Source: Cricetomys ansorgei
Lineage: Eukaryota; Chordata; Mammalia; Rodentia; Nesomyidae
NCBI GenBank assembly: GCA_026225945.1
Contig: JAMJFZ010000107.1
Coordinates: 50,445,001-50,509,000, forward strand
DNA length: 64,000 bases
Direction of reading: 5' to 3'
The position numbers and the translations under genes were made by a program. Below the pieces are notes generated by a model, which searched no databases, was not told where the DNA came from, and saw only the letters and a program-made list of their open reading frames with translations. This document shows, piece after piece, positions 12,505 to 24,664 of this stretch. The stretch's first letter is position 1; every line of letters starts with the position of its first letter.

Positions 12505-12905
12505 AACTACAAAGTCTTCTTTCCCCTAGTATATTTATCATTTTTCTCATGGCTGCAACAAGCACATGACAGAAGCATCTTAGGGCAGGATGAATTGATC
12601 CTGGTTTACAGTTTCCTGGCAGGGAGCACGTGTTTGTGTTCATAACAGTGAGCACTGCTCTTCCGATGGTTGGGGAGGTGGTGCAGTTGCTTGCTACATC
12701 ACAGCATCACAGGAAGCTGAAAGCTCAGGCAAGGATCTGGCTGGGCTATCAATCTCAAGACCCACATCCCAGCCACAGACCTCCTATAGTGAAACACAAC
12801 CTCCTAAAAGTCCCACAGATTCCTAAAATAGCAACAGCTGCTGAGGACCAAGTGTTCAAATGTATGCACACATGGGGCATTTTTCATTCAAAAGCAGTAC
12901 CTAGT
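12505..12905 (-). repeat. MT/ORR1-like ERVL-MaLR LTR, antisense
   Basis: Reversed LTR text starts near tttctcatggctgcaaca. It ends gctgaggaccaagtgttcaa, catggggcatttttcattca, the complement of the usual MaLR 5' end. Confidence 0.6.
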
Positions 12906-12999
12906 CCTTTCCTATTTTTATAGCATCATCCCTAGCCACTCTTAGATTCTAACCCAATTCTAGTTCTATAGCCTTAAAAAAAAAAAAGCCAGAACTTCT

Positions 13000-13345
13000 A
13001 GCCTGAAATTTTGCATATGTAGTTTCCACTCTACCACATGGAATGCTCTTCCACCCAATCTCAGTGGTTGGTTGATGTCTAAGTGTCAGACTATGGGTAA
13101 CTTGTACAGAAAAGTCAAATAAAGTTGCCCTCTTTGAAATTTTCTCTTAACATTGTTCACAACACTCTAGTGTCATTTATATGATTTACTTAACTACTTC
13201 AGCTTCACTTGTATTATTTATTTGTGATCCATGAGGTTGAAGACTGTATGGACCCTAGTTCACCATTAATAATCCCAATGCCTGGCACGGTGGATGGTAC
13301 ATAGAGGAGGCTCAACACATGCTTAGTGAGTGGGTGGATAAAAAT
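13000..13345 (+). repeat. L2 LINE 3' end
   Basis: Landmarks in order are catggaatgctcttccaccc, then a gatccatgaggttgaagact block and aatgcctggcacggtgg. It ends aggctcaacacatgcttagt plus a GTGAGTGGGTGGATA-like remnant of the L2 tail. Confidence 0.6.
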
Positions 13346-14001
13346 AAACAGTAAGAAAGAGGAAACAGCAAGAAACCTTCATGATTCTTAAAGTATGGGG
13401 CATGAAACATCGGGAACATGTACTTGCATTCATTTGTAAGGACAGGGATTTCTACTCTGGCCTAGAAATCATCTTCCTAGGGCCATATCCCACTTCATGG
13501 CATTACACTTCAATATCTGCCCCATGCTACCAAAAACATACTGCAAAACACCTAGAAAGTGGCCATAGTGGTTCATTAAAGTCAACTCTCCTAGCTTCGA
13601 GAGCAACATCATCCCTTCCCTACACTTCTCAACCTCCAGTGTAGACCTATGAATCCGTGAAATCAGAAAAATCTGAAAGCCAGGGCAGCAGGTGATATGA
13701 GAGGCACTAGTATAGCTAACCAGGGATGGGAATGCCTAGAGAACTCAGCTCTACATACATATCACTTAGATGCACATAGCTTGGCAAGCTATTTCAGTAG
13801 GTTAAGCGAAGAAAAGAGTATTGTGGCCCAATGCTTTCTATCTAAATTAGTAAATTGGCTCCCATTGAGGTAAGAAATGTTGTAGGAATGTATGAGTCAT
13901 ATTGGAAAGAATACATACAAAATTAAATGTTCAGTAGTTTTTCAGTGCGTGCAAATGAGACATTTCAAGACCTCCAATGGCTTAACTGAAAGCATAGCTA
14001 C

Positions 14002-14002
<1 letters not shown>
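13346..14002. other. No recognised gene or repeat
   Basis: An 87-codon frame (13381-13644) has no recognisable domain or splice context. Confidence 0.45.

Positions 14003-14052
<50 letters not shown>
14003..14052 (+). repeat. (CA)n microsatellite
   Basis: About 25 CA units followed by an A-rich CACACA-containing flank. Confidence 0.97.
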
Positions 14053-14056
<4 letters not shown>

Positions 14057-15636
14057 AAAAACCACACACACTCACACAAAGATACATGAAAGGGTAGTGT
14101 ATACAGTATGGATACACTAGACAAAGCAACAAGTCATGATTATAGTAGGACAAAACAGTGAGTTTTCACATACTACTAAAAACAGTACAAAATATAAATT
14201 TTATTTGTTTCTCAATTTTTCCATGCAACATTTCTATGCCAAAGTTAACCACGGACAAGTGAGACAGTCATAAAAGTGCCATAGGGAAGGCTGAGGGGTC
14301 GGTATAGGTTTCCGATAAACTTCAGGTGTTATCAGTACTCTACAGACAACGACTTACACAGAAGGCAGCTGATAACCCAGTGAGTACATGCTAAGGATAA
14401 GAGTCCATTCTGTAAGACACTGAAAACTTATTGTCAGATGCTTCTCTCTGTCTAACTCTCAAATCCCTTGTACAATTCGGATGGGGATGCATCCTTTGTC
14501 CTCTTTGGTTCTGGGATATCATGATTGTGATTGTCCTCATTTTCACGCAGTTCCACCCAGTACTGGTTAGCAGAGCCATTTGCTAAGAAACATAAATCAT
14601 GCTTCAAAATGTGACGCCAAACCATCTCCGTTCTTAGTGCCCACTTTTCCCGGACAATGTGCAGTCCTGGTTTTCATCCATGACAGTGCCAAAAGTTCTG
14701 GGGTGCTTTTTTTTTTTATTTTTTCAGTCTGTGAATTCTTAAGTCTCCCCAGCATCTTCCAAAGGTTTGCAGCAGCTGTTTGTCTTCACATGAGAGGCTA
14801 GCTGTTTGCAGAGCACCGCCTCTTGACAGCCTGCTCCATTTAAGCATCTACCTTAGGACCAGCTTCAGGCCCTACCCACTCATCAGTCCCTGTGAATCTA
14901 GGGCGGCAGCAGCTAGGCCTCAGATCTTTCCCTGTGTGTATGACATCACTGTCTCAGAGCACGTTCCAGTGCTTAGGAAATGTTCTGGGGCTGTTGCACA
15001 ATTGACTACGACTATGAGAAGCATGGAAAGAAGCTGTGTGTGACCTTTTCCTTCTTGCCATATATGAAGCAGCGTTCTCAGAGACCTGGTTCCCTGTACA
15101 AACCTAGACTCGTTAGCCTCCGTCCTTCCTTCCCGGGCTTCCAGAGCTCCAAACAAACCATTCCAGGAAAAAAGAAAAAGAAAATGACACTGAACAGCCT
15201 CTGAAATGTCCATCTTTTTCTTTCTTTTCTTCTCAATTGTTTCATGAAATAATTTTCACAAGTTGCAGAGTTCTAGAAGAAAATTTCTCTGTTTTGATCA
15301 TTCCGGTTTATTTGTTGTGCCTCTCTCTTGTGTGGTTCATCCACAGGCCTGTATAATTTCAAGAAACTTACAACCTTCGTTGCATTCAGGGCTTAAGCAA
15401 TCAATCTTTTGGATTAGCCTATGGTAAATAAAGTGTACATCATTTGCTGGGTATGCAGTATGGCTGTGGTCTGGAAAATAAAAATTCCAGTTTTTATTCC
15501 CTAAGTAAGGCACATAATATGTATCTGGTTTGGGAGCTGGGGAGACTCAGATTAACAAAGGAAATGGAAAGGAAGATAAAGCCATGTCATGCTAGTGAAG
15601 GTAAAGCTCATTTGAAAGTGACTGTAAAAAAAACAA
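14053..15636. other. Unrecognised sequence, slightly CpG-richer at 14880-15130
   Basis: Several overlapping short open frames on both strands (14580-15213) show no known domain. A T-run lies at 14708-14717. I see no convincing exon or repeat. Confidence 0.4.
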
Positions 15637-15850
15637 ATAGTTACTTTATTTTATGTGCATAGGTGTTTTGTCTGCATGTATGTCTGTGCATCACGTATGC
15701 GCAATGCTCATGGAGTCCAGAAAAGGGCATCGGCTCCTCTGGAACCGGGGTTATAAACAGTAGTTAGCTACCGATGGGTACTGGAACCTGAACCTGTGTC
15801 CTCTGCAACAGAAGGAAGTGCTCTTGACTACTGTAAGCGTATCTCAACTC
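15637..15850 (-). repeat. B3 SINE, antisense, near full length
   Basis: Reversed B3 landmarks are tttattttatgtgcataggt, then tgtctgcatgtatgtctgtg, catggagtccagaaaaggg and tggaaccggggttataaaca. The end is a degraded gtgctcttgactactg. Confidence 0.75.
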
Positions 15851-16224
15851 CTAAAGTTACTCTTAAGCAATTTTAAGGATCAGAACCACTGAATGCTCCT
15901 CAATAATATGAGCTACTGCAGTTCTCAAGGTTTTTAACAATATTTCTGGAAATTTGAAGAGTACAGCGCCAGCAACAACAAAAGATAAGGAACAACAAAC
16001 ACATGGCTAAGTCTCACTCTGAATGAATAATTTTTTTTAAATATTTTTTTTCAGTTATCTATCCTGTCTTCAGGATGCCCAGAGGCATCTCCAGGAAGTT
16101 TCTAGTTGAGCCAAAGAAACAATCATGATGATATGGAAATACATTAGCTGTGACACATAATCCATGAGCCACTTGGCTGGATTATTCTCAGGAATGTAGC
16201 GCTGGGGCATCTTCACATATTTTC

Positions 16225-16427
16225 TTTACTTTTTATTTTTTGTTTAACATTTATTTACTGTATTTATTTAAGGGCTCTATGAGCAAGTACATCTGCATGC
16301 CAGAAGGGGGCATCTGATCCCATTACATTTGGTTGTGAGCCATCATGAGGTTGCTGGGAATTGAACTCAGGACCTCTGGAAGAGCCGTCAGAGCTCTTAA
16401 CTGCTGAGCCATCTCTCCAGCCCTCTT
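16225..16427 (-). repeat. B2/B3 SINE, antisense, well preserved
   Basis: The text tggttgtgagccatcatgag, then gctgggaattgaactcagga, tcttaactgctgagccatct and ctccagccc is the reversed tRNA-like B2 head. It is one of the least diverged SINEs in the window. Confidence 0.85.
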
Positions 16428-17069
16428 CACATATTTTCTAAGTCTAAATTATATTCACTTTAAAATCTGAAAACATTTACTTTCAAAATAAATATTATTG
16501 CTAACTAATGGAATGTCTATTTGACGCTTCATAGGATTACCATAAATAAAATATGTAAATATTCAAGAACAACAAGGCATTCCTTTTGCTGCATTGTCTT
16601 AGCTCAGTGTTTATTTAAATATGTTATGAGTAACATACCTGACCAGGTGTGCTCCCATCAACACTAGTTGAAAAATCTAAGTTCCCTAAGGTTAGAAATC
16701 AATAGTCATTAAGATACTTGGTGTGCAAACATCAGTAGACATAAATTAAACAAATAACAATTATATCCCCAACCAAAATGCTCCATTGTAACGAGTGATG
16801 AGAAAATTATAAGAAAAAATTAGCAGCTAGCTGTTTGCATTTTTCCATTTGGTCCACCACAAAGATAATGCTACTTAATTTTAGCAGGAGAAATTTGTGA
16901 TTCATAACGTTAAAAATAAATGAGTCCCCTTGAGCCTGAAAACGTCTTTTGAAGGAGCTTTAAAACATGTTACTTCCTTGAGCATGAGATGAATTTTAGT
17001 TTGGTCACAGCACTGCAGATATGACTTATATGAAATACAGACTGAAGTGTGTACATTAAACATACAGGT
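16428..17069. other. No recognised gene or repeat
   Basis: AT-rich sequence with no coding or repeat signature that I can name. Confidence 0.5.
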
Positions 17070-17480
17070 ATTTGTTAGTGTTTACTGCTTAACAGATTGT
17101 TCCTGAGTTTAATGCCTTAAAACAATGGTGTACATTTATCATGAGTCAGGAATTCAATTCAGGAGTGGTTGTTGTTGGGGTCTCTAGCTGCACATCCCAC
17201 ACAGGCTGCCATCAGTCTGAAGGCTAGCCATCGCTGGGGAGCTGACTGCAGTGCGGCTCACTTCCTTCCTTAGTGAGGACCATACAGAGCTGCCTTTGGA
17301 TTCTCCTATCATGGCAGCTAGCTTTCCCCATTGCAAGCCTTAGAGAGAGGTGGGGGGAGCTGTGATGTATCTTAGGAAGCCATCGCTTCTGTCAAGGCCT
17401 ATTACAGATAGGAAGTTGGCACCATCTTTTAAAGGGAAGCAAACACATTAAGATTTCACAGATTCATTTTTGAAGCCATC
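17070..17480 (+). repeat. Possible ancient mammalian repeat, family unknown
   Basis: The text taatgccttaaaacaatggt, then gagtcaggaattcaattcag and a hospital-like run of ctgca/gctgg blocks resembles an old mammalian element that carries ttagcggcttaaaacaaca. Assignment is weak. Confidence 0.3.
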
Positions 17481-19082
17481 ACAGTAAGCTCTCCGCTCAG
17501 CCTGTTTCCTGTACCATAGACAGTACTTCCTAGAACCCACATGGTTTTAGGCAGCCTGAGCTTTTTATTAACAGGGGCGGTCCCCATGAGAAAGAAATAT
17601 TTCAACATGGATTAAGAGCCATTTAAATTTTAGGACTTTAGAGATAAGCTAAGATTTTATACCTAAGAGACTTCTGGTAAAAAAGGTTTTTAACCTTCTC
17701 CAGGTCTTTACACAAGATTTGGAAGTTTTAAATGCACAGTTCAAATCTTAAACTGGGATTGATCATGCAGTACAATGTCAAGACTATATGAAACCTCAAG
17801 TTTAACAGTTTGTGTCTAACAATGAAACTTTGACTGTAGCACAGACATGAAATATTATGACAGGAGCAAAAGGCTTTCAACCTAGAACTAAAACAATTAA
17901 TGTAATACTGTTAGATATTTGGTTGTGTTTCAAAACTATTATTAATGATAATGACGGGTACCAGTGAAAGTAGCCAGCAGATAATATTTCATGTGTTTTG
18001 ATTAACAAATTAAATTATTTAATACAAGAAATGTATTTTTTTTTACTTTGAACTTTTCTCATTATGAAGAAAAATGGATTAAAGTTGTTGAAGCAAAAAT
18101 ATATCTCCAAACCTCAGTGAACTAATATATGTAAACAGATGTATGTTTCAAGCTTACTCCAATAAATCTTTAATTTTCTGATCCTCAAAGTTGCCAGGGT
18201 AGAGAATTAAAGGGCACACATCATTTTAGATGGAATTTTGACCCAGATACTAAAAAGAAAGCATTCTAGGAATTAAAAATAGATTCAAAAAAAGAATGTT
18301 GCACACTCGCTGAGTTACCATAAAAGGTCCCTAATAATGTAGGCCGCCTCTTGCGTCTGGACTGTGTGTCAGGTGTGAGACATCATCAGGGCAGCTTACA
18401 AGTAGTGGTTTTGAAATACGTTTGCTTCTGTGAAAAGAAATGATACAGATGCGTCACAAGCCCTCCAGCGGTCCCGGACACGGATGAGTTCTGGCTCCCA
18501 GGATGGTGTGTGCCTGTGAAGAGGGACACAGATGGGACGGGAAGGGCGCAGTCACAGAAAGGACCTCTGTCTCTAGAATGCACTAAAGCGTTCAGGCATT
18601 CTGTTTTCGGAATCACCTTGAAGTCTCTGTTTCTTTTATAGGCGAGTTCCCTGTTTAGCCCCTTGGTTTAGTTATGTCTGAATGAGTTTTTTGAAATATA
18701 ATATTCTTTCTTGATATCACTTTTATCTTAAGCAGTCGGCATCATGACTGCTCTGTTGGTGTTGGAGCCCTGCTAGATCGTAAGGGATTTTAAAAGGGAA
18801 AAAGTGGTATTTCATCATATTTTCACTCTAGAATGTAAATCTAAATTATTTCCTTTGTTAATTCCAGAAAATAGATTGTTGAATGAGTTATACTTGAGAC
18901 AAAGGTGAGAAGACCCCAAGATTCAAGTTTCTGATAATGAAGAGTAGGCAGGCTAAGTCTTCAACCCACTCGGTAGACCCCAGAAGTCATGAGGTCAAAA
19001 TATTCTAAATGAGCAACAAGAAGAAGTTGGAGCTAATGAAGGATCATCTTACTGATATTTCCAGCTAGGATTCTCAGGAGCA
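17481..19082. other. No recognised gene or repeat
   Basis: AT-rich, CpG-poor sequence. A 76-codon antisense frame (18386-18616) lies in a slightly CpG-richer patch and has no recognisable features. Confidence 0.45.
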
Positions 19083-19195
19083 GTAGCAGGGCCTACATTG
19101 CCAGCACTCTGGAGGCTGAGGCAGTTGGGTTGCCAGGTAGAGGCCAGGCTGGCCTACAAAAGTAAGACCCTGTCTTAAAAGAAAGAAACTAGAAT
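19083..19195 (+). repeat. B1 SINE
   Basis: Landmarks are attgccagcactctggaggc, then gaggccaggctggcctacaa and agaccctgtcttaaaag. Confidence 0.75.
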
Positions 19196-19574
19196 TCACT
19201 TGTCATATGTCGACTTAATAAGCCGAAAGCCAGTCCAGCATTGTGTTGACTCTAACAAAATCGGGGAATTAATGGTTAAAGAAGGCGACTAGGAGGACTT
19301 GGGTGGGAGAGGCAGGGTGTATTGAGCAGCTGCTGTGAACAGTGCTTGCTGGTAAACATCCTTATCCTCTTAAGTGGGAACTAGGTTCCCAATCACACTG
19401 TGAAGGTACTTTAACGCCAGGTATCTTCCTCCTCTGTTCCTCCTCTCCTGGCATTTCTTGTTTGTTTGTTTGGTTGGTTGGTTTTGTTTTTTCCCCGCTG
19501 ATGTGCTCATATTTTTAAAAAGCAACTCTGTAAATTGTCACTAAACTAAGTTCTTTAGAACTTGATGACAGGTA

Positions 19575-19982
19575 TTGCTGTGGGTTGAATGTGGTGTCAG
19601 TGTTCCCGGGGCTCCATGTGTTGAAACCTAGTCTCCACTGTGATATCATAAGAGGCTGGAAAGAAAACTAATCCAAATACTGTAGTGAGAGGTCCTACCT
19701 GGGAAATGGTTAGGACTAAATAAAGCCGTTAAAGTGATACTCCAAACACTGAGTTCTGGTGATTTGTAAGAGATGGGTAGACTGGAAATGAAACATATGG
19801 ATATGTGTTTGTCATGTGATACCCTGTACTACCTCAGATTCCCCAGAAAGATTATGGCTAGATGTGTAGACTATCCTTTTCATTTCCACAATCATGAACC
19901 ATAAAATCATACTTCATAAAATAAGCCCTTTTTCTTTATAAAGTTGCCTTGGGTATTTTGTGGTAATAACAGAAACTGTATA
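19575..19982 (+). repeat. MLT1/ORR1-like ERVL-MaLR LTR, sense
   Basis: The start resembles tgtgggttgaatgtggtgtc with catgtgttgaaacctagt. The 3' part has aataagccctttttctttat, agttgccttgggtattttgt and ggtaataacagaaactgta, typical of a MaLR polyadenylation and end region. Confidence 0.65.
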
Positions 19983-20212
19983 TGTACCATTGTAAATAGG
20001 CCCTTGGACATCACAACCGATTGATGAATCTTTCAAACCTGCAAAAACTACCTCAGTTATAACTGTGTAATCGTGGCTTGTCAGATGAGGAGTCTATCTT
20101 GCCTAATATCACTTCTTTGAAGAGGAGACACTACATGGAACCGAACTACAAAACATCCACTATATCTCATGAAAATGCATGATTCTAACATAATCATAAA
20201 AATAACAATGCT

Positions 20213-20420
20213 GGGACGAAGAGATTGCCCAGTGGGGAGGAGAGCATCTTGCTCTTGCACAGGACCAGAGTTCAGTTCCCAGCACCCACACTGACAGCAA
20301 ACACCTGTACCTCCAACTTGTGAGTTCTGACGTTGTCTTCTGCCCTCTTCAGGCACAGAGAGAGGTGGAGGGGAGAAAAAGAGAGAGACAGAGACAGAGA
20401 CACAGAGGGAGACAGAGAGA
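20213..20420 (+). repeat. B2/B3-class SINE with GA-rich tail
   Basis: It has a degraded tRNA-like head (gagattgcccagtgggg), then agagttcagttcccagcacc and gttgtcttctgccctcttca. A (GAGACA)n tail runs to 20420. The 150-codon antisense frame over it is an artefact. Confidence 0.65.
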
Positions 20421-20799
20421 TTTCTAAATACCTGATTTAGAAATTGAAGAGGAATGGTTTGGTGAGCCTGGGGCTCACGTGAAGTAAAAGAGATTGACTT
20501 TGTATTAGAATCCATTGTTCCTACTAAAGTCATGGCATAGACTCGCTGAGCTTCTCAACTATAATCAGCGTTCTGTTCCTCCTTCCCAGTTACAGACCAT
20601 TCAGCTGTGTCTCATTTCCAGCAGTTGAAAAGCAGTATCTTGTCTAACTTTTATCTGTAGTGCAGAATATTGACAGAAAATGAAATATTCTAGCCCAGGA
20701 GAGGCAGTGTAGACAGAAATTTAAGAACAGGGGTGTTGTGTGAGTTTTTCTGAAGAGATGTGAACAAACATCCATTCACTGCAGACAGGGAACTCATAA
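20421..20799. other. No recognised repeat
   Basis: Diverged sequence before the L1 3' UTR. Its 5' boundary is uncertain. Confidence 0.3.
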
Positions 20800-21998
20800 A
20801 GATAAAAAGAAAAAAAATATTCCACCCAAGACTAGCTCAGTGAACTAGGGAGTTCACTGGAGTTCCTCACGGGAGCATTGGTACAGAATTACATGCAGAT
20901 GTATGGGTGATCCTCAGGCAGCAGCATTACCAAATAGCCCAACCCAGCATGGGTGATGATTCACAGAAACTGCACATCCATGGAGCTTCCTGAACCACTG
21001 GCAGAGAGTGCAGCTCTCTGTATTCACCACCACTCACTGCAAAGAAAAGCTCCTCTGATTAAAGCTGAGAGTAGCATCTATCTGCAAAGAAATACGTAGC
21101 TGCTCAAGGCACCGAGAATAAGAGACAGCTGAGTATTCAGCCCTAAACAGACCATTTATGCCACTCCCTCTAAGACTCAGGGGACTTCATAGAAGGAGGG
21201 CAGAAAGAACGTAAATGCTAGCAACAGTAAGCAAGGGCTACAAAATGCTGTCTTCTGCATAACACAGCCAAGGCAGCCATGATATCACAGCAGCTATGGC
21301 TGCTGCAATGGGGCCTGCAGAAAACTGGGACTGTCAATGATCAATCATGATTTGGGGTTCAAGGGATTTTATAGCTGACAGATGGTAGACAGGGGGAAAA
21401 CATTACCTTGAGCTATATAAGCACTAATAGACCTACCAGGCTTCACTGGCTAGCTCCCAACTCACTGTGACACTGGTGGCCCTGATTAAACTCAGCAAGT
21501 CACAAAGGAAAACAAAAAGGCATGAATGAGTGGAAGGGACCTCAAGGAAAGGAAATAGGTATCCGTGATCGCAGGGGTGCTCAGTGAGGGAGGGCTGTAT
21601 TAGTTACTGTTCGGTTGCTGTGATAAAATGCTATTCCCAAAGCCATTTAAGGAAAAAGTGCTTGCTTAACTTACACCTGAGTGATGGAGTCCACTGGGGT
21701 AGGGAGGACACACCGTGGACACAGAAGCAGGAGGCTGACTGATCATACTTTCATCCACACACTGGAAGGAAGAGAAAATGGATAAGGCTAACCCCCAAAG
21801 GCTGCCCACACTGGTGTACTGGCTCCAGCAAGGCTCCACCTCTTAAAGGTTCCAAACAGCGCCGCCAACTGGGGACCAAGTGTTCAGATACATGAGCCTG
21901 TGCAGGACATTCCTTGTTCAAACCACCACAGGGGGCAACACTAACCAGAATGCATTAATATACACATACAAAATTTTCAAAGAACAAATTTAATGAAA
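20800..21998 (+). repeat. L1 3' UTR, interrupted by a MaLR LTR
   Basis: Left part has caacccagcatgggtgatga, then agctcctctgattaaagct and tgattaaactcagcaagtca with a purine-rich run. The MaLR LTR at 21596-21930 interrupts it. The right part resumes with ccagaatgcattaatataca and ttttcaaagaacaaattta, the usual end of rodent L1 3' UTRs. Confidence 0.6.
21596..21930 (-). mobile_element. Complete MT/ORR1-like MaLR solo LTR, antisense
   Basis: Both ends look intact: TGTATTAGTTACTGTTCGGT on the left and TTCAAACCACCACA on the right, giving TG...CA termini. Interior landmarks include tgctccagcaaggctccacc-like text, cgccgccaactggggaccaa and gtgttcagatacatgagcct. It splits the L1 3' UTR, so it inserted later. 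No internal retroviral genes are present. Confidence 0.75.
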
Positions 21999-22239
21999 GT
22001 TATCTTTTTTAAGAAAGGGACAAAAAAAAAAAAAAGAGTGGCTGGCATCAAGCAAGCACTGTGTCAACTCAGTAAATGTCGCTTGTTCCCTTTGTCATTG
22101 AAGTATTTGCTGTCTTTTACAAAATGGCTGACAACTGGACTCTCTTTCTTGCATGGCTTCTCTCTCTAGTGTTCCTCTCTTGACCCTTTTCCACTCTCCT
22201 CAACTTCTGCCTCGACTTGTAAATGCAGGTTCAGAAGCC

Positions 22240-22400
22240 GTCCCTGTCTTCTATGCAGTGGTGCCACCCTATCACTGCTGAGCATGTTCCAAGATGCCCA
22301 GTGGATGCCCAGGATCGTAGACCTCGTTGTATTTCATGTTTGTCGTGTACATATAGTGGTGTTTAAATTATGAAGTAAGCACTGTGAGATCAGCAATGAC
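22240..22400 (+). repeat. Tigger-like DNA transposon fragment
   Basis: The text tgttccaagatgcccagtgg, atgcccaggatcgtagacc and then a taagcactgtgagatcag block resembles the arms of a TcMar-Tigger element. Confidence 0.4.
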
Positions 22401-22469
22401 TCTGCAGAGTACAAAGAGTTCACAGAGGATTACAGTGGATTTTAGCAACCTCGCAAAGGATTTCTTTTT

Positions 22470-22870
22470 CTTAATTTGAGAACTTTCACATTCTTTTACT
22501 TAAAAGGAAACATTTATTCTTATTATTTGGCAATTTCATATATTTGTATGATGTATTTTGGCCATTCTTACGCACCATCCCCCATGCCTTCTCTTACCTC
22601 CTTCCTACTATCTCTAAACTGCTCTGAGCAAGTCCCTTCCTACTGTCATATCTCTTTAACTGTTTGGTTTGGTTTGCTGTGTTCCACTGAGTGTAATCAG
22701 GGTTCCTTGTATGAGCACAGGTGGAGGGTTATTTACTGGAGCATGGTAAGTAATCAGTGGCTATACCATTGAAGAAACTTACTCTCCCTCCCCCAATGAC
22801 AGTAACTCCCAGTAACTTCTCTGGGAAAGGAGGGGAAACTCAAGAGCCCCTCCCCCATATATATTAGTGA
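22470..22870 (-). repeat. L1 3' UTR fragment, antisense
   Basis: It reads attcttattatttggcaatt, then ctgagtgtaatcagggttcc, ttatttactggagcatggta and atcagtggctataccattga. This is the reverse complement of rodent L1 3' UTR text and the mirror image of the copy at 20.8-22.0 kb. Confidence 0.6.
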
Positions 22871-24664
22871 ATCCTGTTCGGGTTTGTATTTAAATTGCCC
22901 AAACTGGAACTCTTCTGACAGTTAAATGAGTTGTTAAAATTAATTTTAATTATTAGAAAGAAAATAAATTGCTGAATGGTGCTCAACAATTACATCAGCC
23001 TCATAAATGCGTTTCCTGCAAGAAATGATCAAATCAGAACCCTACCGCTCTATACTGCTGCCAAACCTCCACACTTGCTTGCTTCACACATTCCACATAT
23101 ACCTCCCTTACATTGTCCTCTTGCAGGTTGCAGTTAGCACCAGAGCAGGGCTGGCTGGTGTGTCGTGGGACCCATAGCAAAGCATCACCAGAGGTTCTGT
23201 TACAACCTGAAACCAGGAGTTAGTACCTATAACCACTAGTGGCAGTGCTCTTTGCTAACCTTCATATTATTCCTGAGTGAGGGACAGGGGCATGTTTGCT
23301 AGAGTACATCTGGATAAAGTGGAGAGAGGCTGTTATCTCATAGTTGTTGCTCATTTTATACTCCCTATTGAAGCGAGAAAAGTGTTCTCTGCATCATCTT
23401 ACACGGTAACAGACAAGACTATCAAAGGTGGACATGTGAACCACGGTGGCTTATTTTAATGCAATTATTGGCATCGTGTGTCATCAAAAGTGAACATTCT
23501 GATTGGGAAGTCTGTGTCAATCAGAATTAGTCCAGGCTTTCTGGGATATTTGATTCCACCCACCATCTAGATCAGTCTTCCTGGAAGAAGAACAAGGTAG
23601 AAAGGAAATCTAGAGCAACAGAGACCAACACAAAATTCAGAGATTTGAGTCCACTCTGAAGTCAGAGAAATTTAGTTGAAGTCCATGACCCTGTTGACAA
23701 GCGACATTTGTCCTAGAATAGCTGTTACGTTGATGGAAAGAGATTACCAAAGTTCCCTAGAGGTGAACATCAAGATACTTCTAAATGAACTCATCTATCT
23801 TCTTTGGATGGTAGGGACCTCTGACATTTTATCAATTGATCCAGACATCTGCCTCAAAAATGATAACATGGGCATACCTGCACCTCAGCATCCATCCACC
23901 CATGGCATCATGGGTATCAGAGATTACAGAGCCCAAAAGACACATATTTCAAATCAAGTTTGTCAGTGCTTAGCACTACAAGGACTATCTCATTGCAACA
24001 AAAATATTTCTGGATCCCAGCCAAGAGCTCACTTAAGTGGAGAAAGGTGTGATAAGGATGAATTCCAATTCAGTGAACACAGTTCGCGTTTGTCATAAGT
24101 AAATTTATGGCTGTTATTTAAGCAGTTTTGTCTATTTTCCTCTGCTCTTCTAATATAATGGTGTACTCTGTGGGCTTTCACCAGAGTCATGCTTTGACCA
24201 AAAGTTTGTAAGGTGCTGATTATGTAATGATATGAATATTACTATATTCTGGGGAAGACTGATAGCTATGCAGGCACTGAACTGTTGAAATGAATTTAAG
24301 CTTTTACTCTAATGCAATTAGTGATAATTAATACAACCCAAATGGGTATAAATGAAATAGATTGTCTCTTAGCCTTCTAAGAGGCTAAATGAAGAAGAAA
24401 AATAAAAAGAAACTCATAGTTTCAGCTGTTTTACTTTTAAACTACCAGTTATATGGAATCATTTTAAACCATTAACAAATACTCTAATGTATTCAAATAT
24501 AAGTATGCTTTTATAGCATTCGACTGGCAAACATTACATACATGACATGTAGTTGTATGCTTGTTCTATATCAACAATTTATTAATCCTATGTGAAATTC
24601 ATTTTAATTGGGAGAAATTTGAGAATTGAGTGACAAATTCCATTAAGAATTTTTATTAATTAGT
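22871..24664. other. No recognised gene or repeat; one 140-codon frame
   Basis: The longest frame (23676-24098, + strand) has no signal peptide, domain or known motif, and no convincing splice sites border it. It contains no simple repeat. I treat it as non-coding. Confidence 0.4.

Noticed and set aside
20081..20533. 150-codon antisense frame
   Set aside because: It overlies a B2/B3 SINE and its GA-rich tail.
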